Source: an uncultured Clostridia bacterium (GTDB lineage Bacteria; Bacillota; Clostridia; TANB77; CAG-508). Taken from it: DNA of 14,462 bases. Location of the stretch: assembly GCA_948857205.1 (NCBI GenBank), contig CAQPRV010000108.1, positions 1-14,462 on the forward strand. Reading direction: 5' to 3'. A program made the position numbers and the translations under genes. This document shows positions 1 through 7,378 of the stretch, one piece after another (the stretch's first letter is position 1; the number at the start of each line of letters is the position of its first letter). The notes beneath the pieces are model-generated. The model had not been told where the DNA came from. It worked only from the letters and a program-made list of their open reading frames with translations, and searched no databases.

Positions 1-58
1 ATTCCTTGATTATCTCATATTTATTTGCTTCCTTCATTCTTAAATTCACCTTTCTCAT
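1..58 (-). CDS. IS transposase, N-terminal fragment (cut by window edge)
   Basis: Only the first 19 codons are inside the window, starting at the ATG complementary to 56-58. A good ribosome binding site (AGAGGTG on the minus strand, about 64-70) precedes the start. The Lys/Glu-rich opening, with MRKVNLRMKE followed by a helix, resembles helix-turn-helix transposases of the ISNCY/IS1202 type common in Clostridia. The upstream sequence up to about position 127 reads like the end of such an element. Family assignment is from memory of similar proteins and rests on very little sequence. The element would lie mostly to the left of the window. Confidence 0.45.
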   Translation of the reverse strand, partial: MRKVNLRMKEANKYEIIKE

Positions 59-127
59 TTTGTCACCTCTGTGACTTATTGTTTTCACTTTGGGACATTT
101 TTAAAAGTTACTACTTAAGACATTATC
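59..127. mobile_element. Probable terminal region of the left-hand insertion sequence
   Basis: This stretch lies between the transposase start and the promoter of the next operon. On the minus strand it reads from a GATAATGTC-like end through AAAAATGTCCCAAAGTG to the transposase ribosome binding site, which fits an IS terminus. The matching right end is not in the window, so inverted repeats and target duplication cannot be confirmed. Confidence 0.35.
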
Positions 128-169
128 ATAAATTAATCATAGCAGAAGATATTTTAAATGATAAAAATA

Positions 170-198
170 TTGACATCTTATAAAAAACATGTTATCAT
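170..198 (+). promoter_or_regulatory. Sigma-A promoter of the histidine-leader operon
   Basis: A consensus -35 (TTGACA, 170-175), a 17-bp spacer and a -10 of TATCAT (193-198) preceded by TG at 190-191 form an extended -10 promoter. Transcription would start near 205, about 28 nt before the leader-peptide ATG. Confidence 0.75.
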
Positions 199-232
199 TT
201 TAATTATAAAAATAAAGAAAGAAGGAAATAAA

Positions 233-286
233 ATGAAATTAAATATATTTTTAAACCAATTACATCATCATCGTAGGAGCTTGTAA
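233..286 (+). CDS. Histidine-type leader peptide
   Basis: An 17-codon reading frame (MKLNIFLNQLHHHRRSL, stop at 284-286) sits directly after a strong promoter. It has its own ribosome binding site, AGAAGGA, around 219-225. Three consecutive His codons (263-271) followed by two Arg codons (272-277) are typical of transcription-attenuation leaders that sense charged tRNA. It is followed by competing hairpins and an intrinsic terminator, then by a gene with a histidyl-tRNA-synthetase-like domain, so the amino acid sensed is probably histidine. The Arg codons leave some room for arginine sensing. The peptide itself probably has no other function. Confidence 0.8.
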   Translation: MKLNIFLNQLHHHRRSL

Positions 287-424
287 CTATTGCTTAATTG
301 CGTAGGTACAGGCTAAAAATACTGTGCCTACGATAGTTTAAAAATATATAATTATAGATATATTAAAAATACTATTTGTAGGAAAAAAACTATAAATAGT
401 ATTTTTTTGTATATCTATTTTTTA
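270..424 (+). promoter_or_regulatory. Histidine attenuator with competing RNA structures
   Basis: Segment B (301-311) pairs with C (322-332) in an 11-bp stem with one G-U pair. A lower extension, 285-290 with 333-338, is possible. Segment A (270-277, just after the His codons) can pair perfectly with 327-334. Segment C can also pair with D (372-382), which lies in the 5' arm and loop of the terminator, so C:D would act as an antiterminator. A, B and D all carry the same GTAGG core and compete for CCTAC in C. The pairings are seen directly. Which one forms when the ribosome stalls is not decided by eye. Confidence 0.7.
354..424 (+). terminator. Intrinsic terminator of the leader
   Basis: The inner stem AAAAATACTATT (365-376) pairs with AATAGTATTTTT (395-406). 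An outer extension pairs 354-362 with 410-418. A T-rich run follows at 418-424. It lies between the leader peptide and the fusion gene, as expected for an attenuator. Confidence 0.75.
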
Positions 425-546
425 TATGATAGAAAAGTATATCTTTCCTATTGTATAAAAAGTTACAATCGCTAGCCCTTTGAAATCTCAACTCTTTGCT
501 CTGAAACTTAAAATGGGCAAAAAAATTAAAGAAAGGTGGAAATTTT

Positions 547-2622
547 ATGAAAAGTGAAGAATTAAAAAATGTAAGAGGAAGTATCGATTATGGAGGAAAA
601 GATGCAATAATTAGAAATTTTATTTCAAAAACCTTACAAGAAACCTTTGAAAAATATGGATACAGTCCATTAGAAACATCCATTTTATGTTATTATGATA
701 TATTAGCTTTAAAATATGATGAAGATAATGATATTTTAAAAGAAATATATAAAGTAACAGATCAAGGTAATAGAAATTTAGCATTACGATATGATTTAAC
801 AGTACCATTTGCAAAATATATAGCATCTAATACAAATATAAAACTTCCATATAAAAGATATGAGATAGGAAAAGTATTTAGAGATGGACCTATAAAAAAG
901 GGAAGGACAAGAGAATTTGTACAATGCGATATTGATAGTGTAGGAATTGAAGGGCAAATGATTGAAGCAGAGTTAATTTCAATATTTGTTGAAGGTTATA
1001 GAAGATTAGGAATAGATATTATTATTAAATATAATAACAGAAAATTAATGAATGGGATAATTGAAATTTGTAATATTGATAATGATAAAACCAGTCAAGT
1101 CATAACTATAATAGATAAAATAGAAAAATTATCTTATGAAGAAATAAAGCTAGAATTTGATAAAATTGGAATAAAAGAAAATCAGATAGAAACTATTATG
1201 AAATATTTAAAAATGGAATTTAATGAGTTAAATAAAGTGATTAAAAATGTTTCAAATATAAAACTAAAAGAAGGATTAAATGAAATTGAAAAATTAAATA
1301 GATATATAAAAGACCTGAACTTAACTGAATATGTAAGATTTTCACCAACACTTGCAAGAGGGCAAGAATATTATACTGGAACAATATTTGAAGTGTATGT
1401 TGCAAATGGAAGTATAAAATCAAGCATTGGAGGTGGTGGTCGATATGACAATATGATTGGAGAGTTTATAAATGATGGAAAAAAATATCCAGCAGTTGGA
1501 ATAAGTTTTGGATTAGATGTAATCTTCGAAATATTAAGGGAAAAACAAACATATTTATACAATACAGAAGTTTATATAATTCCAAGGGAAAATAATACAC
1601 TAGCATTAAAAATAGCTGATGAATTAAGAAAAAATGAAGTAAAAGTTGATATAGAAATGAATAATCTGAAATTAAAAAAAGCATTAAGTATTATAAATGA
1701 GAAAAAAGTTCCAATTGTTATAATTCTTGGAGAAAATGAAATAAAAGAAAATAAAATAATTATAAAAGATATGAAAAATAATTTTCAAATACTTGAAGAT
1801 ATGAAGGATTATATGGAAACAATACAGGAAATACTTTCTATTGGAGAAATCAAATATAATATTTTAAACCCTGGAGGAAATAAAACAGCATTAATTAAAG
1901 GGTGTGAGTATACAAATAATCAAAAAAAATTAATTAATAAAATGATAATGGATAAGTATTCACAAGTAGAGCAAGTAGGATTTTTAAGTAATATAATAAA
2001 TCGTTTAGAAATGGCTGGTGGAGAATTTTGTATGAATGCAACTAGATGTGCTATATATGAATATTCAAAGGAAAATAAAGAAAAAGTTGAACTTTCAGTA
2101 TCAGGAACTAATAAAAAATTAATAGGTAGAAAATTAAATGATAATAAAGTAGAAGTAAAATTAGATATAGGTAAAAATATAGAAGACTTAATTGAAACAA
2201 AAAATGACTTTACTTGTGTAAAGATAGATGGAATACTGATAGCTATTTTAGATGAAGAAAAATCAAAAAAATATATTCAAAAATTAAGAGAAAATGAAGA
2301 AACAACTAAAAATGAATTAAAACAATTAATGATAACAGAAATTGCTTCAGAAGAAAAAGCGATAGGAATAATGTTATTAGAAAAAGAATCAGGAAAAATA
2401 AAAATAAATCCTATTGTTTGGGTAAAAGAGATAGATACAGTATTTTATGAAACAGCATGTGGTAGTGGTAGTTTAGGAATAGCAATATATAATTATTTGA
2501 AAAACAAAGATAAAAAAATAGAACTAATACAACCATCAGGATATAGTATTAATATTGAACTTGAAGGAAATAAGAACTATATAAAAAATGCTATTATTAG
2601 TGGAATTATAGAGGAGGAATAG
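547..2622 (+). CDS. HisRS-like / histidine-racemase-like fusion protein
   Basis: This 691-residue protein has two modules. Residues 1-425 form a complete class II histidyl-tRNA-synthetase-like unit: motif 1 near 30-45, motif 2 with FRDG and GRTREF (Arg112, Arg120, Arg122), the HisRS signature LARGQEYYTG (Arg271), GGGGRYD at 295-301, motif 3 at 316-328 and an anticodon-binding-type domain at 340-425. Motif 3 reads GLDV where most HisRS have Arg in the last place. Residues 435-691 have the DapF fold with both catalytic cysteines, Cys495 in GGEFCMNATR and Cys638 in ETACGSGS. The wording around them (NPGGNKT, EQVGF, EFCxNAT, CGSGS) is closer to CntK histidine racemase than to diaminopimelate epimerase. 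The start has AAAGGTGG upstream. The gene follows a His leader and is followed at once by an M20 hydrolase. Inferred role: activation and/or racemisation of histidine. Confidence 0.8.
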   Translation: MKSEELKNVRGSIDYGGKDAIIRNFISKTLQETFEKYGYSPLETSILCYYDILALKYDEDNDILKEIYKVTDQGNRNLALRYDLTVPFAKYIASNTNIKLPYKRYEIGKVFRDGPIKKGRTREFVQCDIDSVGIEGQMIEAELISIFVEGYRRLGIDIIIKYNNRKLMNGIIEICNIDNDKTSQVITIIDKIEKLSYEEIKLEFDKIGIKENQIETIMKYLKMEFNELNKVIKNVSNIKLKEGLNEIEKLNRYIKDLNLTEYVRFSPTLARGQEYYTGTIFEVYVANGSIKSSIGGGGRYDNMIGEFINDGKKYPAVGISFGLDVIFEILREKQTYLYNTEVYIIPRENNTLALKIADELRKNEVKVDIEMNNLKLKKALSIINEKKVPIVIILGENEIKENKIIIKDMKNNFQILEDMKDYMETIQEILSIGEIKYNILNPGGNKTALIKGCEYTNNQKKLINKMIMDKYSQVEQVGFLSNIINRLEMAGGEFCMNATRCAIYEYSKENKEKVELSVSGTNKKLIGRKLNDNKVEVKLDIGKNIEDLIETKNDFTCVKIDGILIAILDEEKSKKYIQKLRENEETTKNELKQLMITEIASEEKAIGIMLLEKESGKIKINPIVWVKEIDTVFYETACGSGSLGIAIYNYLKNKDKKIELIQPSGYSINIELEGNKNYIKNAIISGIIEEE

Positions 2623-2623
2623 T

Positions 2624-3643
2624 ATGCAGTCAAAAGAAATATTAAGAAATTTAGTTCAATTTGACACCTATAAGGACAAAGAAAATGAAAAAATAACCAA
2701 CTATATTCAACAAATTTTAGAAAAAAAGGGATTTAAAACAGAATATAAGACTAAGTGCTTAATTATAAGTATAAAGGAAAAATATAATTTAGGATTTTTA
2801 GGACATACTGATACTGTACAAGGTGGAAGTGATTGGATATATAATCCTTTAGAACTAATCGAAATTGACAATAAATTATATGGTTTAGGTGTTTGTGATA
2901 TGAAAGGTGGTATTGCAGCAATTTTAAAAGCAGTATTAGATACAGATTGGAACAAATTAAATTATGGAATTAAGTTGTTTTTTACTTATGATGAAGAAAT
3001 AGGATTTGAGGGAATAAAAGAAATAAATCAATTAAATATAGAAATGCCAAAAACCATGATAATAGGAGAACCAACTAATAATGAAATGATGAATGGAAGC
3101 AAAGGTTTATTAGAATTTAAAATTGATTTTAAAGGAAAATCGGCGCACTCGAGTAATCCAGAAAATGGAATAAATGCAATAGAGCAATGTATGGAGTTTT
3201 TAGAAGAATTAAAAAAATTTCATAATACCTTAAAACTTGAAACTGATAATAGATTTGATATTCCCTATACAACTATGAACATAGGAAAAATAGATGGAGG
3301 CAAAAGCATAAATATTGTTCCAAATATATGTACAACATATATAGACTTTAGAATAATAAATGAAGAACATAGAATAAAGATTTTTGAAATGATAAATAAT
3401 TTACAAAAAAAGTATAAATTTAAATATAAAATACTAAATGATATTAAACCTTTTATAACTGAAAGTGAAAAAAGTAAAACAACAAATTTTATAACAGAAG
3501 CTAGTTTTATACAGTCAAAAAATAGATACATACTTGGTACAGGACCAATTAATGCACATGAAGCAAATGAATATATTACAATAGAAAATTTAGACAAATT
3601 GGTCGAACAATACAAACAAATAATAGATGAATTATGTTTGTAG
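2624..3643 (+). CDS. M20-family zinc metallo-hydrolase (ArgE/DapE-like)
   Basis: This 339-residue protein belongs to peptidase family M20, whose members deacylate amino acids or cleave dipeptides with two zinc ions. Expected ligands and catalytic residues are all visible: GHTDT (His61, Asp63), CDMKGG (Asp92), DEE (Glu124/Glu125), GEPT (Glu149), the dimerisation-domain SAHSS (His175) and a C-terminal His312 in AHEANE. At 339 residues it is at the short end of the family. It begins 2 nt after the upstream stop with its own GAGGAGG site, so it is translationally coupled to the fusion gene and under the same His attenuator. M20 includes N-acyl amino acid deacylases and Xaa-His dipeptidases. The shared control suggests a histidine-containing substrate, which is inference. 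Confidence 0.8.
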   Translation: MQSKEILRNLVQFDTYKDKENEKITNYIQQILEKKGFKTEYKTKCLIISIKEKYNLGFLGHTDTVQGGSDWIYNPLELIEIDNKLYGLGVCDMKGGIAAILKAVLDTDWNKLNYGIKLFFTYDEEIGFEGIKEINQLNIEMPKTMIIGEPTNNEMMNGSKGLLEFKIDFKGKSAHSSNPENGINAIEQCMEFLEELKKFHNTLKLETDNRFDIPYTTMNIGKIDGGKSINIVPNICTTYIDFRIINEEHRIKIFEMINNLQKKYKFKYKILNDIKPFITESEKSKTTNFITEASFIQSKNRYILGTGPINAHEANEYITIENLDKLVEQYKQIIDELCL

Positions 3644-3684
3644 AAATTAACTTTGTTATATATTAAAAAATATATATAGTGTAG

Positions 3685-3816
3685 TATTTAAACGATGACA
3701 TTCATATCATAGAAGTAGCAATTATTGGAAAAGCAGATATTCTAATTAGTGGTGATAAAGATTTTGAAGAAGTGCAATCGTCACTATTCAAAATAATGAA
3801 GCCTTCTGAATTTTGA
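3685..3816 (+). pseudogene. C-terminal remnant of a PIN-domain toxin
   Basis: The frame reads a PIN-domain tail, with EVAIIGKADILISGDKDF followed by a short end and a TGA stop at 3814-3816. The GDKDF motif carries the acidic residues of the last PIN active-site cluster, typical of VapC-like or 'PIN family toxin component' proteins. An in-frame TAG at 3682-3684 and the absence of any start or upstream homologous sequence show that about the last third of the gene remains. It is too short to be active. No antitoxin is visible beside it. Confidence 0.65.
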
Positions 3817-3817
3817 A

Positions 3818-3857
3818 AAAAATGAAGCTACTCCTAAATTGAGGTAGCTTTATTTTT
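3818..3857 (+). terminator. Intrinsic terminator after the PIN remnant
   Basis: Arms 3818-3831 and 3844-3857 pair over 14 bp with one G-U pair, with a 12-nt loop, ending in a T run. The A run on the other side would let it work in both directions. Confidence 0.75.
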
Positions 3858-3892
3858 AACTTTAAATATAAAAAAATGTAACAGAAGGAAAG

Positions 3893-4093
3893 ATGGAATA
3901 TAAAAAATATATATTCGATAAAAATCTAATAATACTAAATACAAACAAATTTCAAAAATTAGTAGAATTTATGAAAAATTGCGAGTATAATAAAGAAAGG
4001 TATAAATTATATGATAAAATGAGACATGAAATATTAAATGAAACAAATAATAAAATAGTTTATAAAGATGTATTAGACTTTATAGAAAAATAA
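3893..4093 (+). CDS. Small hypothetical protein, 66 residues
   Basis: I do not recognise this protein. It is a hydrophilic, Lys/Asn/Tyr-rich, probably alpha-helical 66-residue polypeptide with no signal peptide or membrane segment. It has a good ribosome binding site (AGAAGGAAAG just before the ATG). It lies between a strong terminator and prfB, ending 20 nt before the prfB ATG, so it may be cotranscribed with prfB. The upstream sequence and base composition fit a real gene. Its short length and lack of motifs prevent a functional call. Confidence 0.5.
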   Translation: MEYKKYIFDKNLIILNTNKFQKLVEFMKNCEYNKERYKLYDKMRHEILNETNNKIVYKDVLDFIEK

Positions 4094-4113
4094 ATAAGAT
4101 AGGATGTGGTAAA

Positions 4114-5215
4114 ATGATAGAATTAGACGAAAACACAAGATCACTTCAAACAATGAAACAAAAAATAAAAGAATTGGGTGAATCTCTTTGACCTTGCTAA
4201 ATTAGAACAAGAACTAGAAAAATTAGAACAAGAAACTGCCCAACCTAATTTTTGGGAAGATTCCAAAAACTCAAACAAAGTATTATCAAAAATAAAACAA
4301 TTAAAAAATAAAATAACAAATTATAATAAGATAGTAACAGAAATAGATAACTTATTAGAAATGACAGAATTAGTAAAGATAGAAGCAGATGAAGATATAG
4401 AAAAAGAAATAATAAGTAATACAAACAATATAAAGAAAGAACTAGAAAAGTTTGAACTAACAACTTTATTATCAGGAAAATATGACAACAATAATGCTAT
4501 AATAACTATACATCCAGGAGCAGGTGGAACCGAATCTCAAGATTGGGCAGAAATGTTATATAGAATGTATACAAGATGGGCAACAAAAAATAGTTATCAA
4601 ATAAAAGAATTAGATTATTTAGATGGGGAAGAGGCAGGACTAAAAAGTGTGACCTTTGAGATTATTGGTGAAAATAGCTATGGATATATGAAATGCGAAA
4701 AAGGTGTCCATAGACTTGTTAGAATATCACCTTTCGATAGTGGTGGGAGAAGGCATACTTCCTTTGCATCTGTTGAAGTATTGCCAGAAATAACAGATGA
4801 TATAGAAATAGAAATTAATCCAGATGACTTACGAGTTGATACCTATAGAGCCTCTGGAGCTGGAGGTCAACATATAAATAAAACCTCCTCAGCAGTAAGA
4901 ATAACACATATACCAACAAATATAGTAGTAGCTTGTCAATCAGAACGTTCACAAATTCAAAATAGAGAAACTGCTTTAAAAATGCTAAAATCTAAATTAT
5001 TAGATTTAAAAGAAAAAGAACAAAAAGAAAAAATTGAAGATTTAAAAGGAGACCAGAAAGATATAGCTTGGGGAAGTCAAATTCGTTCATATGTATTTTG
5101 TCCATATACAATGGTAAAAGATCACAGGACAAATTATGAAGTAGGTAATGTAGAAGCGGTAATGAATGGTGAAATAGATGATTTCATGGAAAATTATTTA
5201 AAATCACAAATCTAA
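4114..5215 (+). CDS. prfB: Peptide chain release factor 2 (programmed +1 frameshift)
   Basis: RF2 recognises UGA and UAA stop codons and triggers peptide release. Translation starts at the ATG at 4114, runs 25 codons and meets an in-frame TGA at 4189-4191 in the canonical slip site CTT-TGA-C. An SD-like TTGGGTGA lies a few bases upstream to promote the shift. A +1 shift at CTT continues at GAC (4190), giving 366 residues, the usual RF2 length. The stop-recognition tripeptide SPF falls at about residues 205-207 and the catalytic GGQ at about 250-252, in the same places as in E. coli RF2. The frameshift makes RF2 synthesis self-limiting, because abundant RF2 terminates at the internal UGA. The GTG at 4178 is an artefact of reading one frame only. 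Confidence 0.95.
4184..4193 (+). promoter_or_regulatory. RF2 +1 programmed frameshift site
   Basis: The sequence TCTCTTTGACC contains the CTT-TGA-C slip site (CTT 4186-4188, TGA 4189-4191). The reading frame before it starts with an ATG at 4114, and the frame after it is the long RF2 frame offset by one base. A purine-rich GGGTGA at 4176-4181 can pair with 16S rRNA. Confidence 0.93.
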
Positions 5216-5246
5216 AAAATAGACATAATTTCAAAATAGAACATAT

Positions 5247-5292
5247 AATATAAAGAGTTATATTTAATTAAATAAGCTCTTTATATTTTTTT
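5247..5292 (+). terminator. Intrinsic terminator after prfB
   Basis: AATATAAAGAG (5247-5257) is a perfect complement of CTCTTTATATT (5277-5287), and a T run reaches 5292. It separates prfB from the aspartokinase gene. Confidence 0.8.
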
Positions 5293-5307
5293 AAAGAGGT
5301 GGTCCAA

Positions 5308-6270
5308 GTGGACACAATAGTTATGAAATTTGGAGGTAGCTCTGTTGCAAGTAATGAAAAACTTAAAACAGTTGCTAATAAAATAATAGATTTATATAAT
5401 AAAGAAAATAATATCGTTGTTGTACTATCTGCACAGGGAAAAACAACAGACAAATTAATATCAGAAGCTAAAGAATTATCTACAAACATAAGTAATAGAG
5501 AAATGGATGCATTATTAAGTACAGGAGAACAGATATCAATAGCTAAATTAAGTATTTTACTAAATAGTATGGGATATGATGCAATATCCTTAACTGGATG
5601 GCAGGCTGGAATATATACAAACAATACAAATCAGAATGCTTTAATAGAAAAAATTAATACATCAAGAATTACAAAAGAACTTCAAAAACGAAAAATTGTG
5701 ATTATTGCAGGCTTTCAGGGAATAAATGAAAATTTAGATATAACAACTTTTGGAAGAGGAGGTTCAGATACAACAGCCTTAGCAATAGCAGCAGCTTTAA
5801 AAGCAAAGAATTGTTACATTTTTTCAGATGTTGATGGTGTATATACAACAGATCCAAATAAAGTAGAAACATCAAAAAAACTATCAGCCTTATCCTATAA
5901 TGAAATGCTAGAAATATCTAGTGAAGGAGCAAAAGTTCTTCATAATCGATGTATAGAAATAGGCGATAAATTCAAAATTCCTATTATTACAAAATCTACT
6001 TTTAATAATAAACCAGGTACTGTAATTTCTGATATCATAGAAGAAAATACTGTTAAAAGCGTAGTAAAAAAAGACGTTTCTAGAATTTCAATTGTTGGAA
6101 ATGGTATTATTAGAAATGTTAATATAATAAAGAATATTTTAAAAATAATCGAATATGAAAAACTTGAAATGCTAGAATTTGATGTATCAGAATCTAAAAT
6201 TTCCATTACCTTTAAAAATGTTGTAGATGATGAGGTACTAAATAAAATTCATGAATTAGTTATTATATAA
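5308..6270 (+). CDS. Aspartate kinase, short single-ACT form
   Basis: The enzyme phosphorylates aspartate, the first step towards lysine/DAP, threonine and methionine. Kinase motifs are complete: KFGGSSV near the N-terminus, STGEQ in the middle, GRGGSDTTA and the FSDVDGVYTTDP loop. At 320 residues it is about 80 shorter than common aspartokinases. After TKSTFNNKPGT only one ACT-like domain remains (the part beginning with VSRISIVGNGI), where two are usual. I chose the GTG at 5308 because AGAGGTGG at 5295-5302 gives proper spacing; the GTG at 5299 overlaps that site. It is a single gene between two terminators. Reduced ACT content may change feedback inhibition, which is inference. Confidence 0.88.
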   Translation: MDTIVMKFGGSSVASNEKLKTVANKIIDLYNKENNIVVVLSAQGKTTDKLISEAKELSTNISNREMDALLSTGEQISIAKLSILLNSMGYDAISLTGWQAGIYTNNTNQNALIEKINTSRITKELQKRKIVIIAGFQGINENLDITTFGRGGSDTTALAIAAALKAKNCYIFSDVDGVYTTDPNKVETSKKLSALSYNEMLEISSEGAKVLHNRCIEIGDKFKIPIITKSTFNNKPGTVISDIIEENTVKSVVKKDVSRISIVGNGIIRNVNIIKNILKIIEYEKLEMLEFDVSESKISITFKNVVDDEVLNKIHELVII

Positions 6271-6314
6271 TCTAAATACTTTTAGTGTTATAAAAAGATA
6301 ACTCAAATTGGGCG

Positions 6315-6353
6315 AGAACAAATAATAAAATCTTTGATTTTATTATTTGTTCT
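6315..6353 (+). terminator. Long perfect hairpin after aspartokinase
   Basis: A 17-bp perfect stem (6315-6331 with 6337-6353) has a 5-nt loop. The following T tract is weak (TTATATATT), but position and stability fit a terminator, possibly bidirectional. Confidence 0.7.
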
Positions 6354-6465
6354 TATATATTAGTAAATTAGGTTGTAAGAAAGGCTTAATTCTAATTTTT
6401 AGTTCTAAACTAGACAAACTGTGAATATATATAATTTAGCAAGAAAAAATAAGGAGGTAGGGGAT

Positions 6466-6765
6466 ATGACAATAGAAGAAAGAAAAACAATAAACTCTAC
6501 AGGAGTTATACAAAATCTAATATTAGAAAATAGAGGAAAATTAAGTATATCTGGTGTATTAGATGTACTAAGCTTTGATGACCAAGTAGTAATATTAGAA
6601 ACAGAATTAGGACTACTTACTGTGAAAGGAGAAAACTTAAGAATAAATAAGCTAAGTATAGATACATCTGAAGTTATAGTAGAAGGAGACATATCCTCAT
6701 TAAACTATAGTGAAAAAACTACAGAAAAAAGCAAAGGAAGTTTAATGAGTAAAATATTCAAATAA
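6466..6765 (+). CDS. yabP: Sporulation protein YabP
   Basis: This 99-residue soluble protein has the YabP-family pattern: an N-terminal R-x-x-I-x-x-T-G stretch, GRGKLSISGVxDV-like sequence with FDDQxV, and a central ETELGLLTVKGENLRINKLS region. It is a small beta-rich domain needed in spore development in Bacillus. A very strong ribosome binding site (AAGGAGGTAGGGG, 6451-6463) fixes the ATG at 6466; the upstream GTG at 6421 lacks one. It is followed by yabQ and a divIC-like gene, the conserved sporulation/division cluster. In Bacillus the pair is made in the mother cell under sigma-E. I could not pick out a convincing sigma-E promoter here. Confidence 0.9.
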   Translation: MTIEERKTINSTGVIQNLILENRGKLSISGVLDVLSFDDQVVILETELGLLTVKGENLRINKLSIDTSEVIVEGDISSLNYSEKTTEKSKGSLMSKIFK

Positions 6766-6787
6766 AAAAAGGAGGTCAAATAATTAA

Positions 6788-7285
6788 ATGATAACCACAC
6801 AAGCTAAGTTATTTTTGATTTTCACAGTAAATGGAATTATAATTGGATTATTATTTGACTTTTTTAGAATTTTACGAAAATCCTTTAAGACAAAAGATCT
6901 TGTAACTTATATAGAAGATATCATATTTTGGATTTTAACAGGATTTATTATATTATATTCTACATTTACCTTCAATAATGGAGAAATCCGTTTATTCCTA
7001 TTTGTAGGAATTATTTTAGGAATTTTATTATATATGTTATTCTTTAGTAGCTATGTAATAAAAATCAATGTATCCATTATTACTTTTATAAAAAAACTTG
7101 TAATAAAAATCTTTAATATAGTAATAATACCATTTAAATTCATATACAAACTAATAAGAAAAGTATTTTTTAAACCGATTTCCTTTTGTATTATAAATAT
7201 CAGGAAAATTTCTACAAAATCTCTCAATAAAATCCATAATAAAGTAAAAACCAAAACAAAAATAAAAAATAGTGCAGAAAATTAA
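6788..7285 (+). CDS. yabQ: Spore cortex biosynthesis protein YabQ
   Basis: A 165-residue membrane protein with hydrophobic segments at about 5-25, 44-62 and 67-88 and a long Lys-rich, partly hydrophobic tail. The N-terminal pattern QAKLFLIFTVNGIIIGLLFD followed by FRILRK matches the YabQ family, required for cortex formation and located in the outer forespore membrane in Bacillus. It follows yabP by 22 nt with GGAGGT at 6771-6776. Gene order confirms the call. Confidence 0.9.
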   Translation: MITTQAKLFLIFTVNGIIIGLLFDFFRILRKSFKTKDLVTYIEDIIFWILTGFIILYSTFTFNNGEIRLFLFVGIILGILLYMLFFSSYVIKINVSIITFIKKLVIKIFNIVIIPFKFIYKLIRKVFFKPISFCIINIRKISTKSLNKIHNKVKTKTKIKNSAEN

Positions 7286-7378
7286 GAATAAAGGAAGGAA
7301 TTTAAAAGAAAATGTAGAATAATATAAATAGGGATATCCATACGGATTTGCACATTAGAATTGGAGAGAAGATTACTT

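Noticed and set aside
420..546. A T-box riboswitch upstream of the HisRS-like gene
   Set aside because: No AGGGTGGNACCGCG-type antiterminator or T-box motif is present, while a His leader peptide with hairpins explains the region better.
1840..3643. DapF plus DapE as a lysine/diaminopimelate pathway, with aspartokinase nearby
   Set aside because: The epimerase motifs resemble CntK more than DapF, the operon has a histidine leader, and aspartokinase lies in a separate unit behind terminators. It remains the main alternative.
3650..3680. A terminator made of TATATATT-type repeats directly after the M20 gene
   Set aside because: The possible stem is short and purely A/T with no T run. The hairpin at 3818-3857 is far stronger.
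4178..5215. RF2 starting at the GTG at 4178
   Set aside because: The standard frameshift site and an upstream ATG with the expected N-terminal 25 codons show that the gene begins at 4114.
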